This document shows, one piece after another, positions 45,930 to 54,776 of a stretch of 63,385 bases of DNA. Numbering within the stretch: the first letter of the stretch is position 1; every line of letters starts with the position of its first letter. The stretch covers positions 1 to 63,385 of the forward strand of contig JBQDBK010000012.1 of assembly GCA_052090825.1 (NCBI GenBank), written 5' to 3'. The notes under the pieces are model-generated. The model was given only the letters and a program-made list of their open reading frames with translations, was not told the origin of the DNA and did no database searches. The position numbers were made by a program, and so were the translations under genes. This DNA is from JBQDBK01 sp052090825 (lineage in GTDB: Bacteria > Bacillota > Clostridia > Tissierellales > Peptoniphilaceae).

Positions 45930-47228
45930 TTATGCAAACTCACTGTGCTTATGTTTAGTTAGGTGAATTATTGAAATATATATTATTGAAGAAATAATTA
46001 AAACTATAACTAAAGGAGCTAATGATAAATTATTTGCCAAAAAATCACTAGCAGAACTAAGTAGACCAGGAAATATAGATATATCTACAAATAAGTTAAA
46101 AAAATTTATTTTTGTAAAACTTTCTCTACTTTCAAATATAAATAGTAGAGTAGAGCAAGATATTGTAAAAGTTATAAAATTTTTAATAAATAGTATATCT
46201 ATTTGTTTATTATTTATATTTATAAAAAATATTAATAATAAAAATAAGCTTAGAACAATTATCTTTATAGATTTAACATAGTTTGAAGTTTTATAAAAAT
46301 CTATTGGCATAGTTATTAAAAATTTTTGGTTTTTATTTGTTCTCAGTAAGTATAGAATTAGTATCCAAGGGACAATATAAAAAAATATTGGTGCATTTTT
46401 AGATATATTAAAAACCATCCTATATAAAAATATTGATCCAACTAAAACTAAATAAGAGAAATTTTTATATTTAATATTTAAGAATTTTGTCCAAAGCCAT
46501 AGTTTCAAATACTTAAATTTATTAGATTTTTTGAACTTATTATTTTTAATTGATTTTTCTTCTCTTTGAATACATTTAACTTTTTCATAATTTGATTTGC
46601 CTATAGTAAGACTTCTTAATATTAAAGTTATAAAAAGAGCAATAATTAAGTCTAAATAGATTATTAAGTAATAAAATTTATTTTCTTTAATAATTATATT
46701 AAGGGTTGGAAAATACTTATAAATGCTATAGTTAAGAAACATAGTAATTATTATAGGTACAAATAAATAAAAATTATTTTTAAAGAAGTCTATAGGTCTT
46801 TTAAAATCTCTATTCAAATTTTTCCAAAGGCTCAAAATCAATACATAGTGCATTAAATTAATAAAAGATTCTGAAAGATTCTCATCTTTAAATACGTCTT
46901 TAAAAAATAAATTTGAAAGAAGTATTGGTATAAAGTAAATAAAAGTTGTAAAAATATAAGTCAAAAGATGAACAAAAGGGTAGCTTTTAAATTTATTTAT
47001 GGGCATAACTACTAATATCTTTTCATCTAAAGCAACCAGAGGTAAAAATATTAGTATTGGATAAATTAAAAATATAAAATATTTAAAAAGATTATATTCA
47101 TAGGTTGGGTTCACATATTTTTGCAATGCAATAACTATAAAAAAGAAAATATACAAAGAAAAAGAAATTTTTATATAATTTTTAATAGACTGCATATTTA
47201 AGTTTAAAAATTTTAAAAAATCTTTCAT
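45930..47228 (-). CDS. Large ABC-2-like membrane protein, paralogue 1
   Basis: This 432-residue polytopic protein begins MKDFLKFLNLNMQSIKNYIK and has the FLITMPIDFYKTSN segment shared by the family. It follows the ATPase gene by 22 bases with a CTGGAGG site. Its middle carries a basic stretch (REEKSIKNNKFKKSNKFK) in what should be a cytoplasmic loop, a possible contact with the ATPase. It is the most likely direct partner of that ATPase. Confidence 0.72.
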   Translation of the reverse strand: MKDFLKFLNLNMQSIKNYIKISFSLYIFFFIVIALQKYVNPTYEYNLFKYFIFLIYPILIFLPLVALDEKILVVMPINKFKSYPFVHLLTYIFTTFIYFIPILLSNLFFKDVFKDENLSESFINLMHYVLILSLWKNLNRDFKRPIDFFKNNFYLFVPIIITMFLNYSIYKYFPTLNIIIKENKFYYLIIYLDLIIALFITLILRSLTIGKSNYEKVKCIQREEKSIKNNKFKKSNKFKYLKLWLWTKFLNIKYKNFSYLVLVGSIFLYRMVFNISKNAPIFFYIVPWILILYLLRTNKNQKFLITMPIDFYKTSNYVKSIKIIVLSLFLLLIFFININNKQIDILFIKNFITFTISCSTLLFIFESRESFTKINFFNLFVDISIFPGLLSSASDFLANNLSLAPLVIVLIISSIIYISIIHLTKHKHSEFA

Positions 47229-47250
47229 TATGGACCTCCAGATTAATAAA

Positions 47251-48102
47251 TTATTTTTTATTTATAAAAAAATACATAATATCTTGTATGCTGGCTTCTC
47301 TAATATTTTTACTGTTAAAACTACTATCTAAATTTTCTTTTTTTATTAGACCAGAAAAGTAAAATTCATTTTCTTCATATCCAATAAATTTTTCTTTATT
47401 ATAAGATCTTCCTTCTTCTTTTGTAGTTTTTAGTATTTTATATTCTTCCCTAATACTTTCTATATCTTTAGAAAAAACAAGTTCACCCTTATTGATAAAT
47501 GTTATATAGTCTGCTATTTCTTCTAGGTCTTCGGTAATATGTGATGAAAATAAGATTCCTGCATTTGTTTTTTCTCTGTAATCTCTTAAAATTTTTAATA
47601 TTTCACGCCTTACAATAGGATCAAGTCCAGCGGATGGTTCGTCCATAATTATAAATTTAGCATTGTGAGATAGGGCTAGAGCTATTTGACATTTCATAAT
47701 ATTTCCCTTTGATTGTTCAGAGAATCTTTTTAATTTACTTATTTTTAATCTATCAACTAGATTTTCAAAATACTCTTCATCAAAATTTTTGTATAAATTT
47801 TTATATATAAAATGTAATTTATCTAGATTTAAGTAGTCTGGATATATTGATTTATCAAATACAAATCCTATATTTTCTTTGATGGCTACATTATTTTCCA
47901 TTGTATTTTTTAAACCAAATATTTCTATTTCACCACCTGTAGGTTTAATTAAATTCATAATCAAGTTAATAATTGTAGTTTTACCTGCACCGTTTGGTCC
48001 AATTAAGCCCATTATGTAGCCTTCCTCTAGAGAAAAGGATATATTCTTCAATTCAAATTCAAAGTCATAATAGTCTTTAGATACATTCATTAGTTTTAGC
48101 AT
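47251..48102 (-). CDS. ABC transporter ATP-binding protein (YtrB-like)
   Basis: This 283-residue ABC ATPase has Walker A GPNGAGKTT near residue 36, a degenerate signature (SEQSKGNIMKCQIALAL where LSKGM..r is usual), Walker B FIIMDEPSAGLDP near 155 and the H-loop SSHITEDLEEIAD. The SKGN..K form and the neighbouring YtrA-type regulator match bacitracin/cell-wall-stress type (Ytr/Bce) transporters. It is the only ATPase in the operon and must serve all three paralogous membrane proteins if they are all permeases. It starts 9 bases after the regulator gene with an AGGTG site. Confidence 0.9.
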   Translation of the reverse strand: MLKLMNVSKDYYDFEFELKNISFSLEEGYIMGLIGPNGAGKTTIINLIMNLIKPTGGEIEIFGLKNTMENNVAIKENIGFVFDKSIYPDYLNLDKLHFIYKNLYKNFDEEYFENLVDRLKISKLKRFSEQSKGNIMKCQIALALSHNAKFIIMDEPSAGLDPIVRREILKILRDYREKTNAGILFSSHITEDLEEIADYITFINKGELVFSKDIESIREEYKILKTTKEEGRSYNKEKFIGYEENEFYFSGLIKKENLDSSFNSKNIREASIQDIMYFFINKK

Positions 48103-48111
48103 ATAATCACC

Positions 48112-48474
48112 TCATATTAGTTTTAAAATTTCAATTATAGTATTCTTGTCTATACCATATTCATTAGCTTCATTTAAGATATTAATTAGTTCATTTTGTA
48201 TCTTGTTAAGTTTAAATTCCCTTATATTTTCAATTTCTTGTTCACTAACAAAAGATCCTTTACCAGGCATAGTTGAGATGAGACCTAATTTTTCCAATTC
48301 ATCATAGGATTTTTTAATAGTTATTACAGAAACTTCTAAAGAATTTGATAAAGATCTAATAGAGGGGAGTTTGTCCCCAGATTTTAATTCTCCATTCATA
48401 ATTTTAGATTTAATCGCTGAAACTATTTGTTCATAAATTGGAATTTTACTAGCTTTTGATAATAATATAAACAT
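48112..48474 (-). CDS. GntR family regulator, YtrA subfamily
   Basis: This is a 120-residue regulator with an N-terminal winged helix-turn-helix (IPIYEQIVSAIKSKIMNGEL, then SGDKLPSIRSLSNSLEVSVI) and only a short helical C-terminal part, the hallmark of the YtrA subgroup. Members of this subgroup repress their own ABC operon. A perfect 16-base palindrome lies 17 bases upstream of its start, downstream of the -10 box, and is the likely operator. It is the first gene of the operon. Confidence 0.9.
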   Translation of the reverse strand: MFILLSKASKIPIYEQIVSAIKSKIMNGELKSGDKLPSIRSLSNSLEVSVITIKKSYDELEKLGLISTMPGKGSFVSEQEIENIREFKLNKIQNELINILNEANEYGIDKNTIIEILKLI

Positions 48475-48490
48475 ATCTCACCCACCCTTC

Positions 48491-48506
48491 AACAGTTATA
48501 ACTGTT
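48491..48506. promoter_or_regulatory. Probable GntR (YtrA-type) operator
   Basis: The perfect palindrome AACAGTTATAACTGTT lies between the -10 box and the start of the regulator gene. A half-like copy, ACAGTTATAA, occurs at 48531-48540 in the promoter spacer. Binding there would block transcription of the operon. Confidence 0.6.
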
Positions 48507-48521
48507 ATAGCTTTTAAGTAA

Positions 48522-48550
48522 ATTATATATACAGTTATAAAACTTGTCAA
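48522..48550 (-). promoter_or_regulatory. Consensus sigma-A promoter of the GntR-ABC-TraX operon
   Basis: Reading the minus strand, TTGACA (48550-48545), a 17-base spacer and TATAAT (48527-48522) form a perfect consensus, 48 bases before the ATG. Confidence 0.85.
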
Positions 48551-48618
48551 GAAATTATTTAATATAATCTTAAATAAGATAAACTTTATATATGCTTAGT
48601 TTATGATATAATTGATCT

Positions 48619-48903
48619 ATGATTATAAGTACATGTGAAATAAAATTAAGGTTATTTTCACCAAATAGCCTAAAAGAAAAAAGAAGGATTTTAAAGTTCT
48701 TAATAGAAAGATTAAAAAATAAGTTTAATATTTCCATTTCTGAAGTGGGGGACAATGATATTTGGCAAGCATCTACAATAGGAATTGCGATAGTTTCTAA
48801 TGATTCTGCCTTTTCTGATGAAATAATAAATAAAATAATTAATTTTATTGAAGATTTTAATGAAGTGGAAATTATTGATATAGATATAGAAGTGTATGGG
48901 TGA
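48619..48903 (+). CDS. ylxP: DUF503/YlxP family protein
   Basis: This 94-residue protein matches the YlxP family (IIST.EIKLRLF..NSLKEKRRILKFLIERLK at the start, split by variable positions), often encoded near rbfA/infB and linked to ribosome assembly. The family start coincides with the ATG at 48619. No Shine-Dalgarno precedes it, and a TATAAT (48607-48612) lies only 7 bases upstream, so the message may be leaderless. It overlaps nth at its end. Confidence 0.82.
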   Translation: MIISTCEIKLRLFSPNSLKEKRRILKFLIERLKNKFNISISEVGDNDIWQASTIGIAIVSNDSAFSDEIINKIINFIEDFNEVEIIDIDIEVYG

Positions 48904-48905
48904 TT

Positions 48906-49553
48906 ATGAGGAAATTATTAACTAAAAAGGAAATAATTGAAGTATTAGATATCTTAGAGGATACTTATCCTGATGCTAAGTGTGAGTTAATTCATAGTAG
49001 TCCTTTTGAATTGTTAGTTGCTACTATACTTTCTGCCCAATGTACTGATGTAAGAGTTAATAAGTTAACAAGTACTATATTTCAAAAGTATAATAAGCCT
49101 ATAGACTTTGTAAATTTAGGGCTTGAAAATATAGAGATCTTAATAAAGCCTTGTGGTTTTTATAGGAATAAGGCAAAAAGTATTTTTATGACTTCAAAAA
49201 TTCTAATAGAGGAATATAATTCTGAAGTCCCAAAAACTATAAAAGAACTAATGAAGTTACCAGGAGTGGGGAAAAAGACAGCTAATGTGGTAGCTTCTAC
49301 TTCTTTTGGGGTTCCAGCTATAGCTGTAGATACTCATGTTTTTAGACTGTCAAATAGAATTGGCTTTGTAGATGAAAAGGATGTTGAAAAGACAGAAGCA
49401 AGTTTACAAAGAAAAATTGAAAAAGCAAGATGGACTAGAGCTCACCACCTGCTTATATTTCATGGAAGAAGAACTTGCAAAGCAAGGAAACCTCTTTGTG
49501 AGATTTGTCCAATATCAAATTATTGTAAATATTATCAAAGGGAGAAAAGTTGA
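48906..49553 (+). CDS. nth: Endonuclease III
   Basis: This 215-residue DNA glycosylase/AP lyase removes oxidised pyrimidines. The helix-hairpin-helix LPGVGKKTANVVAS has the catalytic lysine near residue 120, VDTHVFRLSNR has the catalytic aspartate, and a C-terminal 4Fe-4S loop (CKARKPLCEICPISNYC) closes the protein. ATG at 48906 follows GGGTG; a GTG at 48900 is possible. It overlaps the VanW gene. Confidence 0.95.
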   Translation: MRKLLTKKEIIEVLDILEDTYPDAKCELIHSSPFELLVATILSAQCTDVRVNKLTSTIFQKYNKPIDFVNLGLENIEILIKPCGFYRNKAKSIFMTSKILIEEYNSEVPKTIKELMKLPGVGKKTANVVASTSFGVPAIAVDTHVFRLSNRIGFVDEKDVEKTEASLQRKIEKARWTRAHHLLIFHGRRTCKARKPLCEICPISNYCKYYQREKS

Positions 49554-50980
49554 TGGATTTTTTAAAAAATATTGGTAAAGATAAAAAGCTAATAAGCTTG
49601 GTTATAATTACTATTATTTTTATAATAAGTGTAGTTTTTTATCTTAATGAAGTAAAAAGTACTAATATTCATAAAGGAATCAAGGTTTCTAGTATAGATG
49701 TTTCTAATTTAACAAAAGAAGAAGCTAGGGATAAGGTTGAAAAAATAAAAATTGACGAAATAAGAAATGGGGAATTTTTATTTAAACTATCAGATGAAAA
49801 ATACTATTTAAGCTATGAAGAACTTGGTTATAATTTGGATATGAATGGTGCTATAGATGAAGCCTATGATATAGGAAGAAGTAATTCTCTATTTAAAAAT
49901 TATTTTAATATAGTATCTTCATTAATTATAAATAAAAATATAAAAATAAATGAGTCTTTTAATCAAGAAAAACTTGATGAAGCTATAAATTATTTAGTTA
50001 CAAAAATTTATAAAGAACCTGTAAATGCTCAAGTTTATTATGATGATGAGAGTGGATTTAAAATATTGAATTCTGAAAAGGGTAGATATGTAGATGCTAA
50101 AACTTTAAAGGAACTTATAGAAAATAATATATTAGATAAAAAGGATATAGAAATACCCATATTTGTATCATCACCAAAAATAGTGGAAAGTGAATTTGAA
50201 GGAATAAATAGTCTTTTTGCTGAATTTTCAACAGATTATAGTAAATCTGTAAATAACAGGAAAGATAATATAGCCTTGGGAGCAAAACATTTGGGGAATT
50301 TATTAATAAAGCCAGGAGAAGAAGTTTCTTTTAATAATACAGTAGGAGATATAAGTACAGATACTGGATTTAAAAATGCTACAGTAATAGTTAATGGAGA
50401 ATTTGACCAAGGTGTTGGTGGAGGAATATGTCAAGTTTCCACTACCTTATATAATGCTTTAATTAGGTCGGATGTAGAAATACTAGAAAGATCAAATCAT
50501 ACTAGACCAATTTCATATGTACCGCTAGGAACAGATGCTGCAGTAGCTCAAGGCTATAAAGATTTAAAATTTAAAAATAATATGAATCATAATATATATA
50601 TAAAATCTTTTGCAGATGGTAATAATTTAAAATTTCAGGTATTTGGGAATTCAGCTGATAAAGACTACGAAGTAGAAATAGTTCCAAAATTATTGGGAGT
50701 TGATTCTCCAAGAACTATAGAAAAGTATTCTGATAAGTTATCTGAAGGAGAAGTTAAAGTAGAGAAAAGTGGGGCTAAAGGTTATTCTTATGCCACCTAT
50801 AAACAAATAGTAAAAAATGGAGAGATTTTAAAAACAGATAAGATATCAAATTCTAATTATATTTCACAAGATAGGGTTGTAATAATAGGAGAGGGAAAAT
50901 CCTCTGATGAAGTAAAAGATCATGATGAAAAAATTTCTAGTAAAAAAAGCAATACATCCAAAAATATGGATAAAAGTTAA
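49553..50980 (+). CDS. VanW family protein, membrane-anchored
   Basis: This 475-residue protein has one N-terminal membrane helix (ISLVIITIIFIISVVFYL), a peptidoglycan-binding-like region (IDVSNLTKEEARDKVEKI), and the VanW domain (residues ~220-370: LLIKPGEEVSFNNTVGDI, GGGICQVSTTLYNALIRS, HTRPISYVPLGTDAAV). A G5-like stretch and a Lys/Ser-rich tail follow. The VanW domain is related to L,D-transpeptidase folds; its activity is not established. It is likely active on the outer side of the membrane. The nearest vancomycin-type genes are absent, so this is not a resistance locus. Confidence 0.88.
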   Translation: MDFLKNIGKDKKLISLVIITIIFIISVVFYLNEVKSTNIHKGIKVSSIDVSNLTKEEARDKVEKIKIDEIRNGEFLFKLSDEKYYLSYEELGYNLDMNGAIDEAYDIGRSNSLFKNYFNIVSSLIINKNIKINESFNQEKLDEAINYLVTKIYKEPVNAQVYYDDESGFKILNSEKGRYVDAKTLKELIENNILDKKDIEIPIFVSSPKIVESEFEGINSLFAEFSTDYSKSVNNRKDNIALGAKHLGNLLIKPGEEVSFNNTVGDISTDTGFKNATVIVNGEFDQGVGGGICQVSTTLYNALIRSDVEILERSNHTRPISYVPLGTDAAVAQGYKDLKFKNNMNHNIYIKSFADGNNLKFQVFGNSADKDYEVEIVPKLLGVDSPRTIEKYSDKLSEGEVKVEKSGAKGYSYATYKQIVKNGEILKTDKISNSNYISQDRVVIIGEGKSSDEVKDHDEKISSKKSNTSKNMDKS

Positions 50981-51002
50981 ACTACCTTGAAAAAGGTAGT
51001 TT
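50979..51002. terminator. Bidirectional terminator between VanW and the phosphoesterase
   Basis: A 10-bp stem AAACTACCTT/AAGGTAGTTT (50979-50988 with 50993-51002) overlaps the VanW stop codon and runs into TTTAAT. The converging gene ends at 51003. Confidence 0.85.
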
Positions 51003-52514
51003 TTAATATTTAATATAAAAATTTACTGATTCATCAAAAATATACTCTGAATTTTCTAAACTTTCAAAATAGCTTTCAGCTAGTTTTCTGATAGTTCCAT
51101 GAGTATTAAAGTTTTCTAAAATATATTTTGACGATGCTAATTGTTCATAAGTTTTACCCTTTAAAGGTCCCTTGTCAGAAATAAGAAAGTTCATTCTATA
51201 TTCATTCATACCAATAATAAGTTTGTCAGAATCTTTAATATCTTCTCCATTACTATATTTAAGATCAGTAATTTTATTTTCTTTACTATAATCTATTACA
51301 TATTTAATATTTCCAAATATATCAAGAGTCTTATATTTAAAACTACTTCTCTTTGGATTAATTTTTAGTTTATCATCTTCTAAATAGTAGTAGTCATAAC
51401 TCCAATTAATATATTTTTTTAAGTCTGAACCGCTTATTTTATAAAGGCTAACTTCTCCTCCTGCATAAGAGTATAGATTTGCCATATCTGATCTTCTAAG
51501 GGGACCATTTGATAAATTTATATTAGCTGAATCTATTTGGAAAGATACCACATCAGCCTTGTAATAATGTCGCATAATATTTGTCATTAAATGTATAAGA
51601 GGCCCATCTTCAAGATCATAATTATATGTTTTTTTAATATTTGAAATATAACCAATAATTTTATTAGTATATTTCAATATTTCTTCATGATAAGTTTCAA
51701 AAGCTTTTATAACTTCCTTGTCAGGATTAAAGTTTTTTAATTCAATAAGCTTTGCTGATTTACTAGATAGGTTTTTATTTTCGAAATCTAAGTTTATAAT
51801 ACTAATACCATTAGCATATGCCGGAGCTTGACTTATTAAAATATCTTTATAATAAATTTCAGAAAAACCTTTATGAGTGTGTCCTGATATAATTATGTCT
51901 AGAAATTTATAATTTTTAAGAGAATCGATAATAGAGTATACTCCAGAATGATCAACTGCATTTTCTTTTCCTAAGCCAAGATGAAAAAGCCCTATAATTG
52001 CATCACATTCTTTATTAAGTTTTTCTAGTAAATTGTCAAGAATATCAATTGGATCAAGAATTTTAAAGTCTTTTAATATATTAGATTCAAATTCATTTAC
52101 AAGTACAGTAGTTATACCAATAAATCCTATTTTTATTCCATTTTTTTCAATTATAGTATATTTTTTAAATTTACCATTAGAGTTAGCAAGAATTGCGTGA
52201 CCCTTAAATTGGTCGATGATAGAATATAATTTTTTAATACCAAAATTAAATTCATGGTTACCCATATTCCATACGTCATAATTCATTAAGTTCATAATTT
52301 TAACCGCTGGATTGAATTCCTGATCAATAAATTTTTCTATAAAATTTCCTTGAATCATATCACCGTTATCTATAAATATTGAATTTTCATCAGATAATAA
52401 ATCATAACAAGTCTTCGCATGAGCAAGAGAAAATTTTTTTGTGGTGTTAGTTAAATAATCATATGGAATAATATGTCCATGTACATCTGTTGTTGAAAAA
52501 ATTTTAATATTCAT
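51003..52514 (-). CDS. 5'-nucleotidase / 2',3'-cyclic phosphodiesterase-like metallophosphoesterase
   Basis: This is a 503-residue two-domain protein. The N-terminal calcineurin-like phosphoesterase carries all metal motifs (STTDVHGH, FIDNGDMIQGN, NMGNHEFNFG, GLFHLGLG, ISGHTHKG). The C-terminal part (residues ~300-500) is the 5'-nucleotidase substrate domain (LSNGPLRRSDMANLYSY, LIIGMNEYRMN). Related enzymes are secreted or surface-anchored. This one has no signal peptide or anchor, since it starts directly with NIKIFSTTD, which suggests cytoplasmic action on nucleotides or cyclic nucleotides. It is a single-gene minus-strand unit. Confidence 0.9.
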   Translation of the reverse strand: MNIKIFSTTDVHGHIIPYDYLTNTTKKFSLAHAKTCYDLLSDENSIFIDNGDMIQGNFIEKFIDQEFNPAVKIMNLMNYDVWNMGNHEFNFGIKKLYSIIDQFKGHAILANSNGKFKKYTIIEKNGIKIGFIGITTVLVNEFESNILKDFKILDPIDILDNLLEKLNKECDAIIGLFHLGLGKENAVDHSGVYSIIDSLKNYKFLDIIISGHTHKGFSEIYYKDILISQAPAYANGISIINLDFENKNLSSKSAKLIELKNFNPDKEVIKAFETYHEEILKYTNKIIGYISNIKKTYNYDLEDGPLIHLMTNIMRHYYKADVVSFQIDSANINLSNGPLRRSDMANLYSYAGGEVSLYKISGSDLKKYINWSYDYYYLEDDKLKINPKRSSFKYKTLDIFGNIKYVIDYSKENKITDLKYSNGEDIKDSDKLIIGMNEYRMNFLISDKGPLKGKTYEQLASSKYILENFNTHGTIRKLAESYFESLENSEYIFDESVNFYIKY

Positions 52515-52619
52515 AATATACCTCTAGAAATAACTTATCATAAAATGAAGATAAAATAAAGAAATTTAAAATAATATCTATATGTGATAAAATAGCCATA
52601 GTTAAAGAGAGGTAATTAT

Positions 52620-54776
52620 ATGAAAAAACAATTAATACTTGCAGAAAAACCTTCTGTTGCAAGAGATTTTGCTCGTGTTTTAAAAGTAAATAAAAAGAAT
52701 AAAGGGTATTTTGAATCAGAAGATAAAATAGTAACTTGGGCCTTAGGTCATCTTGTAACTTTGGCTACACCTGATGAATATAATAAAAAATATCAAAAGT
52801 GGGATATGGAAGACTTGCCGATAATACCTAATGAATTAAAATTAACTGTTATAAAATCTTCTAGACCACAATTTAATATAGTAAAATCATTAATAAATAG
52901 ACAAGATGTTGGTGAGATTGTAATAGCTACAGATGCTGGTAGAGAAGGAGAACTTGTAGCTAGATTGATTTTGAAATTATCTGGTAATAGAAAAACTATA
53001 AAAAGATTATGGATTTCTTCAGTTACAGATAAAGCTATAAAAGATGGATTTTCTAAGCTAAAAGCAGGAAAAGAATATGACAATTTATATGACAGTGCCT
53101 TAGCAAGAGCTCAAGCAGATTGGATTGTAGGAATAAATGCTACAAGAGCTCTTACTACGAAATACAATGCGTCTTTATCTTGCGGTAGAGTTCAAACTCC
53201 AACTTTAAATCTGATAAAATTAAGAGAAGATGAAATTAGAGATTTTAAATCAATAGACCTATTTAGTCTAAGAGTAAGCGCCAGAGGGATTACTTTTACT
53301 TATTTAGACAATAAAAATATGGTAAATATTAAGGACGAAAGTAAGTTAGATAAAATAATTGAAGAAATAAAAGGGCAAGCCTTAGAGGTTGTAGATGTAA
53401 AAAGAACTAAAAAGAAAAAATACCCTGATAAGTTATATGACCTTACTAATTTACAAAGAGATGCCAATGTAAGATTTGGATTTTCGGCAAAAGAAACTTT
53501 AAATATTATGCAATCTCTTTATGAAAGACATAAAGTTTTAAGTTATCCTAGGACAGATTCTAGGTATTTAACACAAGATATAGTAGCAACCATACCAGAA
53601 AGACTTAAGGCTATGAACACATCGAAATACAGGGAATATATATCTAAAATAAATAAAGATATTAGGGGAAGTAAGAATTTTGTAGATGATACAAAGGTAA
53701 GTGACCACCATGCAATTATACCTACTGAAGAACCCTTAAGACTTGAGGAATTAAATAGTAAAGAATTAAAAATTTATGACCTTGTTGCAAAAAGATTTTT
53801 ATCACATTTAATGAAAGCTTATGAATATGAGGAAATAAAAATTAGTGCCAAGTATAAAGACTATAATTTTACTGCAAAGGGTAAAATAGAAGTAAACCTA
53901 GGTTATAAGCTTTTAGATTCTTATGAAGAAAGCGAAGATGAAGAAAATCAAGTTTTAGAAAATATAAATATAGGAAATAAGTTAAAGATAGATACTATAA
54001 AGAAAAACAAAAGCAAGACTTCTCCACCAGCTTACTTTAATGAAGGAAGCCTTTTATTAGCAATGGAAAACCCAAATAAATATATAGATATTAATAAAGA
54101 TCTTGCTAAAACTTTAAAGGAAAGTGGAGGAATAGGTACAGTTGCAACAAGAGCAGATATAATTGAAAAATTATATAAATCAGATTTAATAGTTGAATCT
54201 AATTCTGCTATAAAAATAACTTCTAAGGGAAGACAGCTATTACAATTAGTTCCAGAAAAATTAAAAAGTCCCATACTTACAGCCAAATGGGAAGAAAAAT
54301 TAACAGATATAGAAAAAGGGAAACTTAAAGACCAGGAATTCTTAAAAGAAATTAAAGATTTTTCTAAAGATAATATAGAAGAAATAAAAAAATCAGAAAA
54401 AAAATACCATCATGAAAATTTATCAGGAACAAAGTGTGAGAAGTGTGGAAAGCTTATGCTTAGTGTATCTAGAAAAGATAGAGAGATGTTAGTTTGCCAA
54501 GACCCTTCCTGTGGGCATAGAGTAAATATATCAGTCATGACAAAGTCTAGATGTCCTAACTGTAAGAAAAGATTAAAATTAGTTTTTGCTAATGAGAGCT
54601 ATGTTTGTGATACTTGCGGATATAGAGAATCAAAGAAGAGTATGGAGAAAAAATTTAAAGCTAACGAAAATAGAATGAAAAAATCTGAAGTCAAAAAATA
54701 TTTAAGCACACAAAAGGATTCAGATATTAATAACCTACTTGCAGATAAATTGAAGGGTTTAAAGTTTGGGTATTAA
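52620..54776 (+). CDS. topB: DNA topoisomerase III
   Basis: This 718-residue type IA topoisomerase has a TOPRIM domain (LAEKPSVARDFARVL, ATDAGREGELVARLI), the catalytic SYPRTDSRYLT with Tyr near residue 309, and GGIGTVATRADIIEKLY near 500. A C-terminal zinc-ribbon part has two cysteine sets (CEKCGKLML...CQDPSCGH and CPNCKKRL...CDTCGY). A GAGAGG site precedes the ATG. The topB-like protein is chromosomal here by context; topB genes also occur on conjugative elements, but nth and rlmD nearby argue for a host gene. Confidence 0.95.
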   Translation: MKKQLILAEKPSVARDFARVLKVNKKNKGYFESEDKIVTWALGHLVTLATPDEYNKKYQKWDMEDLPIIPNELKLTVIKSSRPQFNIVKSLINRQDVGEIVIATDAGREGELVARLILKLSGNRKTIKRLWISSVTDKAIKDGFSKLKAGKEYDNLYDSALARAQADWIVGINATRALTTKYNASLSCGRVQTPTLNLIKLREDEIRDFKSIDLFSLRVSARGITFTYLDNKNMVNIKDESKLDKIIEEIKGQALEVVDVKRTKKKKYPDKLYDLTNLQRDANVRFGFSAKETLNIMQSLYERHKVLSYPRTDSRYLTQDIVATIPERLKAMNTSKYREYISKINKDIRGSKNFVDDTKVSDHHAIIPTEEPLRLEELNSKELKIYDLVAKRFLSHLMKAYEYEEIKISAKYKDYNFTAKGKIEVNLGYKLLDSYEESEDEENQVLENINIGNKLKIDTIKKNKSKTSPPAYFNEGSLLLAMENPNKYIDINKDLAKTLKESGGIGTVATRADIIEKLYKSDLIVESNSAIKITSKGRQLLQLVPEKLKSPILTAKWEEKLTDIEKGKLKDQEFLKEIKDFSKDNIEEIKKSEKKYHHENLSGTKCEKCGKLMLSVSRKDREMLVCQDPSCGHRVNISVMTKSRCPNCKKRLKLVFANESYVCDTCGYRESKKSMEKKFKANENRMKKSEVKKYLSTQKDSDINNLLADKLKGLKFGY

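Noticed and set aside
49553..50980. Vancomycin resistance gene
   Set aside because: VanW-domain proteins are common outside resistance clusters, and vanR, vanS, vanH, vanA and vanX are all absent here.
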